NCBI RefSeq assembly: GCF_036231905.1
Contig: NZ_JAZARE010000002.1
Location: 1-64,000, forward strand
DNA: 64,000 bases
Reading direction: 5' to 3'
DNA from: CAMLIZ01 sp036231905
Lineage (GTDB): Bacteria > Pseudomonadota > Gammaproteobacteria > Burkholderiales > Burkholderiaceae_C
The position numbers and the translations under genes are program-made. Below, in pieces: positions 59,330-64,000 of this stretch (position 1 is the stretch's first letter; each line of letters starts with the position of its first letter). The notes under the pieces were generated by a model. It saw nothing but the letters and a program-made list of their open reading frames with translations. It did not search any database and was not told the origin of the DNA.

Positions 59330-59734
59330 TCAGCGGCCGGCCACCGAGGAGACATAGCGCGCCAGCGTGGCGATCTGCTCTTCCGTGAGCAGGGCCTTGT
59401 AGGACGGCATGCTGCCCAGGCCGTTGCGCAGCGCGGTGGCCACCCGTTGTTCGTCGGGCCTCAGCTCGTCCAGTACCGGGCCGACGGCGCCTTCACTGCC
59501 CGCGTCCTTCAAGGTATGGCACACCGCGCAGGCCGGTTGAGCGCCCGCTTGGAACAGCTTGCGGCCCACGTCCAGCGACGCCGGCTCAGCGGCTTGTGCG
59601 ACGCCAGCCCACAAGACCGCGGCAGCACCGGCCAGCGCGCCGACCTGCTGCTTCCACCGTGCTGCGCCGCCACGCGGGCCGAGCGCCAGCCCTGAAGCCA
59701 GCGCGCGCCGGCCGCGCGGCGCCGGCCTGTTCAT
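59330..59734 (-). CDS. sorB: sulfite dehydrogenase cytochrome c subunit SorB
   Basis: 134 residues. After a long N-terminal signal (VGALAGAAAVLWAGVAQA) comes a single class I c-type haem site CAVCH (69-73) with Met109 in GSMPSYKALL as the probable axial ligand. Its ATG overlaps the stop of the sulfite oxidase gene (ATGA), which fixes it as the electron-accepting subunit of the SorAB complex in the periplasm. Confidence 0.88.
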   Translation of the reverse strand: MNRPAPRGRRALASGLALGPRGGAARWKQQVGALAGAAAVLWAGVAQAAEPASLDVGRKLFQAGAQPACAVCHTLKDAGSEGAVGPVLDELRPDEQRVATALRNGLGSMPSYKALLTEEQIATLARYVSSVAGR

Positions 59735-60975
59735 GCCACCGTGACCTTCACTGCGTGGTCGGCCCAGCTGTTGTTGTTGTAGCCGCCCACGTTTTCCAGG
59801 CGCTGCTCCGGCTGCACGTTGCCGGCCGCGTCGGTGGCCCGGCTGGCAATCACATGCGTGCCTGCGGCCAAGTCCACCGGCAGCGCAAACTGGCGCCAGG
59901 CGTACTTGCCCAGGTCGGGCCCCACGAGCTTGGCGTCACGCCAGCTGCGGCCGCCGTCGACGCTGACCTCCACGCGCTTGATCGGGCTGCCGCCGCTGAA
60001 GGCCACGCCGGTCACCATGGTGCGCCCTGCCTTGGCCGGCTCTTCGCCGCCGGGGGTGTTGACCCAGGACTTCACCTGCATCTCCAGCACCGAGGGCTGG
60101 CTCGGGTCCGCCTTGCCGCCAGGAGGCGTGATGCGGTAGCCGTGGCTCATGATCTTGGCATCTGACTCGCTGGCCGCGAACGCCAGGCGCTGCAGGTACT
60201 TGATGTTGTTGACGCCGCTGTAGCCCGGCACGATCAGGCGCAGCGGAGCGCCGTGCGCCAGCGAGAGCGGCGCGCCGTTCATCTCCCAGGCCAGCAGCGC
60301 GTCGCCCATGGCGGACAGCGGCAGCGAGCGCTCGACCACCACGGTCTTCGGGTCCACGCCATCGGGCAGCTTTTCGCCGCCAGTGCCGGTCATGAAGCGC
60401 ATGCCGCTGGCCACCCCACCCAGGGCTTCCACCACGGCGCGCACCGGCACGCCGCTCCACAGCACGCAGCCGGCGGCGCCCACCTGCCACGGCGTGCCAC
60501 TGGGCTTGCTGGCGAAGTAGCCGCGGCCGTTGCCGGAGCACTGCAGCACGGTGGCGACCGTCTCGACGCCCAGGCTTTTCAGTTCAGCCAAGGTCAGCTT
60601 GCGCGGGTTCTTCACGCCGTCGACCCACAGCTCCCAGGCATCGCGGTTCGCCAGGATGGCGGCGTCCGGTGGCGGCAGGTTGTTGCGCACATACAGGCGC
60701 TCGCCGGGGGTGATGACACTGGTGCCGAAGGCGGAGCGCTTGGTCTCGATCGTGTTGCTGGTGTGCACGATCAGGCTGTTGCTGTCCTTCCACGCCGCGT
60801 AGCCGGGCAGCGGCTTGGCCTGCGGCGCGGCGGGGGCGGCAGACGCCGCGGCCGCTGCAGCGGGAGCCTGGGCACGGGCCTGCAAGGCGAAGGCGCCTGC
60901 GCCGGCAGCCGCCAACGCACTGGCACTCCCCGCCAACATCTGGCGTCGGCGGGGGGACTTGAGGTTCTCGGTCAT
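59731..60975 (-). CDS. sorA: molybdopterin sulfite dehydrogenase SorA
   Basis: 414 residues. A Tat-type signal (SPRRRQMLAGSASALAAAGAGA) directs the folded Mo enzyme to the periplasm. The molybdenum-binding Cys146 is in TVLQCSGNGRGYF, and the C-terminal Mo-co dimerisation domain is visible (VTGVAFSGGSPIKRVEVSVDGGRSW). It oxidises sulfite to sulfate and passes electrons to SorB. It is the first gene of the two-gene sorAB unit. The 264 bases upstream hold no recognised gene. Confidence 0.93.
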   Translation of the reverse strand: MTENLKSPRRRQMLAGSASALAAAGAGAFALQARAQAPAAAAAASAAPAAPQAKPLPGYAAWKDSNSLIVHTSNTIETKRSAFGTSVITPGERLYVRNNLPPPDAAILANRDAWELWVDGVKNPRKLTLAELKSLGVETVATVLQCSGNGRGYFASKPSGTPWQVGAAGCVLWSGVPVRAVVEALGGVASGMRFMTGTGGEKLPDGVDPKTVVVERSLPLSAMGDALLAWEMNGAPLSLAHGAPLRLIVPGYSGVNNIKYLQRLAFAASESDAKIMSHGYRITPPGGKADPSQPSVLEMQVKSWVNTPGGEEPAKAGRTMVTGVAFSGGSPIKRVEVSVDGGRSWRDAKLVGPDLGKYAWRQFALPVDLAAGTHVIASRATDAAGNVQPEQRLENVGGYNNNSWADHAVKVTVA

Positions 60976-61239
60976 GTGAGCGGATCTCCCGATGGATGCT
61001 GCGGCCAGCGCCGCCGTGGTCTTGGTCGTGGTCCCCGGCTTGGCCGGAGGCGGGCGAATACTACCGGTGTGTCTTCAAAAGTAAATCGCCGGCGGCGTGA
61101 CAGAAAGTAACCACGCCGGCTCTCCGCTCAAGGAAGGGCCTGCGCCGCCGTTCGATCGGGCAGTGCCAGCGGAGCAAGGACGAAGTGCTTGGCCTGCTCG
61201 GGTGCGCCCGATTGATTCACAGCTTCTGAGCCCTCCGCG
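60976..61239. other. upstream region of sorAB, no gene seen
   Basis: About 264 bases between sorA and the small HTH gene. Short inverted pieces (CGCCGGCGGCG-type around 61085-61106) are present. I found neither a convincing promoter for sorA nor a reading frame with coding character. Confidence 0.4.
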
Positions 61240-61449
61240 CTATTTCGATTGCAGGTGCGACAGTCGGCGGTGGGCGGCCTGCTTGGAAACTCCCAGCGCT
61301 TCCGCGATCTCGGACCATGACCATCCTTGGCGAAGCGCCGAATGGACGGCCTTTGCCTCCAGGTCGTCTGCCATCCGGCGCAAGCCCAGCACGGCAGCCA
61401 GCGCATCGGCCGTCTGGCGTGGATCGGGAAGACTCTTCGGGAGCCGCAT
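61240..61449 (-). CDS. small helix-turn-helix protein
   Basis: 69 residues. A helical N-terminus (LPDPRQTADALAAVLGLRRMADDLEAKAV) is followed by a canonical HTH: SALRQGWSWSEIAEALGVSKQAAHRRLSHL. It resembles sigma-70 region-4-like or MerR-less single HTH proteins. It probably binds DNA as a dimer. A σ70-type promoter overlaps three copies of a GTCAAC half-site directly before the start, suggesting self-repression. Confidence 0.75.
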   Translation of the reverse strand: MRLPKSLPDPRQTADALAAVLGLRRMADDLEAKAVHSALRQGWSWSEIAEALGVSKQAAHRRLSHLQSK

Positions 61450-61456
61450 GTCGTCA

Positions 61457-61485
61457 ACAATAGCTGACGCGGCGGCGGTCGTCAA
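61457..61485 (-). promoter_or_regulatory. σ70 promoter of the small HTH gene
   Basis: On the minus strand TTGACG (complement of 61480-61485) and TATTGT (complement of 61457-61462) are 17 bases apart. The -10 lies only seven bases before the ATG, so the mRNA would be nearly leaderless. Confidence 0.75.
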
Positions 61486-61496
61486 CGAATGTTGAC
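61481..61496. promoter_or_regulatory. candidate self-operator of the HTH gene
   Basis: Perfect inverted repeat GTCAAC-GAAT-GTTGAC. It overlaps the -35 element; a third GTCAAC half-site is at 61453-61458, next to the start codon. Repression by the encoded HTH protein is an inference. Confidence 0.6.
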
Positions 61497-61576
61497 GGTG
61501 AGCGGTTGTGCGAAACATCGACCGCGTTCCGGACGACGAAGCCAAGCATCCTGCCAGGCATCAAAATCCGCAAAGC

Positions 61577-61612
61577 AAAAAGGACAGTCACCGCGAAGCG
61601 ACTGTCCTTTTT
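61577..61612 (-). terminator. Rho-independent terminator after the tRNA cluster
   Basis: AAAAAGGACAGTC (61577-61589) pairs with GACTGTCCTTTTT (61600-61612) around a ten-base loop. On the minus strand it follows tRNA-Asp by eight bases and ends in a T-run. Confidence 0.9.
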
Positions 61613-61620
61613 GAGGTTTT

Positions 61621-61697
61621 TGGCGGAGTGGACGGGACTCGAACCCGCGACCCCCGGCGTGACAGGCCGGTATTCTAACCAACTGAACTACCACTCC
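61621..61697 (-). tRNA. tRNA-Asp (GTC)
   Basis: 77 bases including an encoded CCA. On the minus strand it begins GGAGTGGTAGTTCAG, has anticodon loop CTGTCAC with anticodon GTC, the T arm GGGTTCGAGTCCC, and an acceptor CCACTCC followed by G and CCA. It differs little from the E. coli tRNA-Asp. Confidence 0.97.
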
Positions 61698-61743
61698 GCA
61701 GTGGCAGCCGCATTTCGGATTACTCCGCAAGCGCAGCCAAACT

Positions 61744-61819
61744 TGGCGTCCCCTAGGGGATTCGAACCCCTGTTACAACCGTGAAAGGGTCGTGTCCTAG
61801 GCCTCTAGACGAAGGGGAC
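61744..61819 (-). tRNA. tRNA-Glu (TTC)
   Basis: 76 bases including CCA. It begins GTCCCCTTCGTCTAGAGG, anticodon loop CTTTCAC with anticodon TTC, T arm GGGGTTCGAATCCCC, acceptor AGGGGAC then G and CCA. It lies downstream of gltX, which charges it. Confidence 0.97.
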
Positions 61820-61866
61820 TTAATCCTTCACCAACTTGAACCGCGCGCCACCGCCCTTTCGGGTTT

Positions 61867-61942
<76 letters not shown>

Positions 61943-62000
61943 TCCGGAATTCCAAAAATCTGAAACTCTTCAGGAACAACGCTGTTCAAGCGAGACCGCG

Positions 62001-62030
62001 ATTATAGGCAGACTTTTAATGAGTCTGCAA
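62001..62030 (-). promoter_or_regulatory. promoter of the tRNA cluster
   Basis: On the minus strand TTGCAG (complement of 62025-62030) and a perfect TATAAT (complement of 62001-62006), 18 bases apart. It lies at the very end of gltX, so the tRNA transcript starts within or just after that gene. Confidence 0.75.
62008..62028. repeat. stem-loop across the gltX stop codon
   Basis: GCAGACT (62008-62014) and AGTCTGC (62022-62028) with a seven-base loop containing the gltX TAA. It overlaps the spacer of the tRNA promoter. There is no T-run after it, so it is not a standard terminator. Confidence 0.6.
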
Positions 62031-63410
62031 GCGGCTCAAAACTTCTTCGCGTGAGAACAACTCGAGCACCGCATCGAGCGATGGCGTCTGCGCACGGCCG
62101 CACACCAGCACGCGCACGGGCGCTGCCAGCTGCGGCATCTTCAAGCCGTGTTCGGCCAAGGTCTCCTTGATGCATTGGCTGATGGCCGCCTTGTTCCAGT
62201 CGCAATGCATCAGACGGGCATGCAGTGACTGCAAGGCCGGCTTCACCGCATCGGTGATGTGTGTTGCCCGATCCCCCTCCGAAGGCGACACGGCGCTGAA
62301 GTACATCGCCAGCCAGTCAGCCAGCTCCACCGTGGTGGCGCAACGGTCCTTGAACAGGCCGCACATGCGCGCCAGCCGCTCGTCAACGGGCGCTGTGACA
62401 CCGCGCCTGGACAACTGCAAGGTGACCATGGGGGCCAGCACGCCATCGTCGGTGTGCTTCAGGTGCTGCGCGTTCACCCAGCGCAGCTTGGCCTCGTCGA
62501 ACTGGCCCGCGCTCTTGCCCAGGTGATCGAGGTTGAACCACTCGATCAGCTGCTCGCGCGAGAAGATTTCGTCGTCGCCATGGCTCCAGCCCAGGCGCGC
62601 CAGGTAGTTCACCACCGCATCAGCGAGGAAGCCGTCCTCGCGGTACTGCGTGACCGGCTTGGCGCCATGGCGCTTGCTCATCTTCTCGCCCTGCTCGTTC
62701 AGCACGGTGGGCAGGTGCGCATACACCGGCGGCTCCTTGCCGAGCGCACGGAAGATGTGGATCTGACGCGGTGTGTTGTTCACATGGTCGTCGCCGCGGA
62801 TCACGTGCGTGATCGCCATGTCGATGTCGTCCACCACGACACAGAAGTTGTAGGTCGGTGTTCCATCCGGCCGCGCGATCACCAGGTCGTCGAGCTCGTC
62901 GTTGCTGAACTCGATGCGGCCCTTCACCTTGTCGTCCCAGCTGACGCTGCCGCCGATCGGGCTCTTGAAGCGGATGACCGGCTGCACGCCTTCGGGTACC
63001 GGCGGCAAGGTCTTGCCGGGTTCGGGGCGCCAGGTGCCGTCGTAGCGCGGCTTTTCCTTGTTGGCCATCTGGCGCTCGCGCAAGGCGTCGAGCTCCGCCG
63101 TGCTCATGTAGCAGTGGTACGCCAGGCCTTGCTGCAGCATCTGCGCCAGCACTTCCTTGTAGCGGTCCATGCGCTGCATCTGGTAGTACGGGCCTTCGTC
63201 ATGGTCCAGGCCCAGCCACTGCATGCTCTCCAGGATGACGTCCACCGCGGCCTGCGACGAGCGCTCCAGGTCGGTGTCCTCGATGCGCAGGATGAAGGTG
63301 CCCTTGTTGGCGCGCGCAAAAGCCCAGGGGTACAGGGCCGAGCGGATGTTGCCCAGGTGGATGAAGCCGGTGGGGCTGGGGGCGAAGCGGGTGCGTACGG
63401 GCGAGGTCAT
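62016..63410 (-). CDS. gltX: glutamyl-tRNA synthetase
   Basis: 464 residues, class I aminoacyl-tRNA synthetase that charges tRNA-Glu in the cytosol. RFAPSPTGFIHLGNIRSAL carries the HIGH-type motif, GEKMSKRHG is the KMSKS loop, and DGTPTYNFCVVVDDIDMAITHVIRGDDH is the conserved central segment. Its ATG overlaps the stop of metZ (ATGA), so the two are coupled. The tRNA-Glu gene follows immediately downstream. Confidence 0.98.
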   Translation of the reverse strand: MTSPVRTRFAPSPTGFIHLGNIRSALYPWAFARANKGTFILRIEDTDLERSSQAAVDVILESMQWLGLDHDEGPYYQMQRMDRYKEVLAQMLQQGLAYHCYMSTAELDALRERQMANKEKPRYDGTWRPEPGKTLPPVPEGVQPVIRFKSPIGGSVSWDDKVKGRIEFSNDELDDLVIARPDGTPTYNFCVVVDDIDMAITHVIRGDDHVNNTPRQIHIFRALGKEPPVYAHLPTVLNEQGEKMSKRHGAKPVTQYREDGFLADAVVNYLARLGWSHGDDEIFSREQLIEWFNLDHLGKSAGQFDEAKLRWVNAQHLKHTDDGVLAPMVTLQLSRRGVTAPVDERLARMCGLFKDRCATTVELADWLAMYFSAVSPSEGDRATHITDAVKPALQSLHARLMHCDWNKAAISQCIKETLAEHGLKMPQLAAPVRVLVCGRAQTPSLDAVLELFSREEVLSRLQTH

Positions 63411-64000
63411 GCGGTCAGGGTGCTCAGGCCTCGTGCGAGGTCGGCCTGGATGTCGGCGATGTCGTCCAGGCCCACGGCCACGCGGATCATGCCCTGCGTG
63501 ATGCCGGCGGCCAGGCGCTGGTTTTCGGTGACCCGGCCGTGCGAGGTGCTGGCCGGGTGGGTGATGGTGGTCTTGGTGTCGCCCAGGTTGGCGGTGATGG
63601 AGCAGATGCGCGTCGAGTCGATCACATGGAAGGCGTTCTTGCGGCCCGCCTCGGCGCCCTCGCCTTTCACGATGAAGGACACCACCGCACCGCCTGAGCC
63701 GCCTTGCTGTGCCATGGCCAGCTCATGCTGCGGATGGGACTTCAAGCCGGGGTAGTACACCCGCGCCACCTGCGGCTGCGCCTCCAGCCACTCGGCCAGT
63801 TGCAGGGCGCGTGCGCTCTGGGCTTGCATGCGGATGCTCAAGGTTTCCATGCCCTTGAGCACCACCCACGCATTGAAGGGCGACAGGCTCATGCCGGCGC
63901 TGCGCATCACGGGCACGAACTTCTCGTTCACGATGGCCGCCGATGCACACAGCGCGCCGGCGATCACGCGGCCCTGGCCATCCAGGTACTTGGTGCCCGA
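63407..64000 (-). CDS. metZ: O-succinylhomoserine sulfhydrylase, 3' part
   Basis: Only the C-terminal 197 residues lie in the window; the gene continues past the right edge. PLP-dependent Cys/Met-metabolism enzyme: the lysine that binds PLP lies in SGTKYLDGQGR right at the edge, followed by SAGMSLSPFNAWVVLKGMETL and ITHPASTSHGR. This wording fits MetZ, which makes homocysteine from O-succinylhomoserine and sulfide, better than cystathionine synthases. The stop overlaps the gltX start. Confidence 0.88.
   Translation of the reverse strand, partial: SGTKYLDGQGRVIAGALCASAAIVNEKFVPVMRSAGMSLSPFNAWVVLKGMETLSIRMQAQSARALQLAEWLEAQPQVARVYYPGLKSHPQHELAMAQQGGSGGAVVSFIVKGEGAEAGRKNAFHVIDSTRICSITANLGDTKTTITHPASTSHGRVTENQRLAAGITQGMIRVAVGLDDIADIQADLARGLSTLTA

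Noticed and set aside
61128..61460. 110-residue frame overlapping the small HTH gene
   Set aside because: Different frame, no start signal, and the HTH frame has the coding character and promoter.

Overview
The window is a uniformly GC-rich, densely packed bacterial chromosome segment. Gene content points to a betaproteobacterium of the order Burkholderiales, probably near the Leptothrix/Rubrivivax/Ideonella group: minCDE order, a second-type infA, metZ abutting gltX, a SorAB sulfite oxidase, a σ54-linked HAAT transporter and the GC-rich stem-loop repeats typical of the order. The genus is an inference. I see no transposase, integrase, prophage module, CRISPR array or rRNA. It reads as ordinary backbone with many two- to eight-gene transcription units and divergent regulator/target pairs.

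Layout. 0.1-2 kb: GFA-fold protein, receiver-only response regulator, small orphan protein, GNAT acetyltransferase. 2.1-10.2 kb: an eight-gene unit behind a near-consensus σ54 promoter (2086-2100). It holds two periplasmic binding proteins, LivG/LivF ATPases (LivF has Arg in place of the Walker A Lys), LivH/LivM permeases, a σ54-dependent activator and a 3-hydroxybutyrate dehydrogenase. 10.3-13.2 kb: YecA-type and DUF3606 proteins, then a minus-strand PIG-L deacetylase / GT2 glycosyltransferase / zincin-like unit. 13.2-15.1 kb: minCDE. 15.1-17.8 kb: BrkB-type membrane protein, SRPBCC protein, LysE exporter with divergent Lrp regulator. 17.8-25.4 kb: pectinacetylesterase-like enzyme, anchored helper-like protein, cyanophycinase, M48 lipoprotein, three 74-bp tandem repeats, methyltransferase, DUF5916 protein. 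25.6-31.5 kb: LysR/NmrA pair, hybrid histidine kinase, HtrA-type protease, hemerythrin. 31.5-38.5 kb: amino-acid ABC transporter without ATPase, PssA, a binding-protein/rhodanese fusion, infA with a start-less fragment ahead of it, trypsin-like protease, small proteins, cold-shock protein.

38.5-49 kb: DsbA/FrnE-like oxidoreductase, Lrp/Rid divergent pair, PD40 protein, then a tripartite RND efflux operon with a divergent AcrR-type repressor and an operator almost identical to the E. coli AcrR site, an L,D-transpeptidase-like protein and a Ser/Thr/Gly-rich secreted protein. 49-57 kb: large hybrid sensor kinase, nuclease-helicase fusion, TPR-GGDEF cyclase, BON lipoprotein. 57-64 kb: two paralogous Crp/Fnr regulators, sorAB, a small self-regulated HTH protein, tRNA-Asp/Glu/Ala, gltX and the 3' part of metZ.

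Most interesting is the σ54 operon at 2.1-10.2 kb. Promoter, activator, complete HAAT transporter and a dehydrogenase with the known 3-hydroxybutyrate ligand residues all lie on one strand with almost no gaps. The reading that it imports and oxidises 3-hydroxybutyrate or a close relative is an inference.
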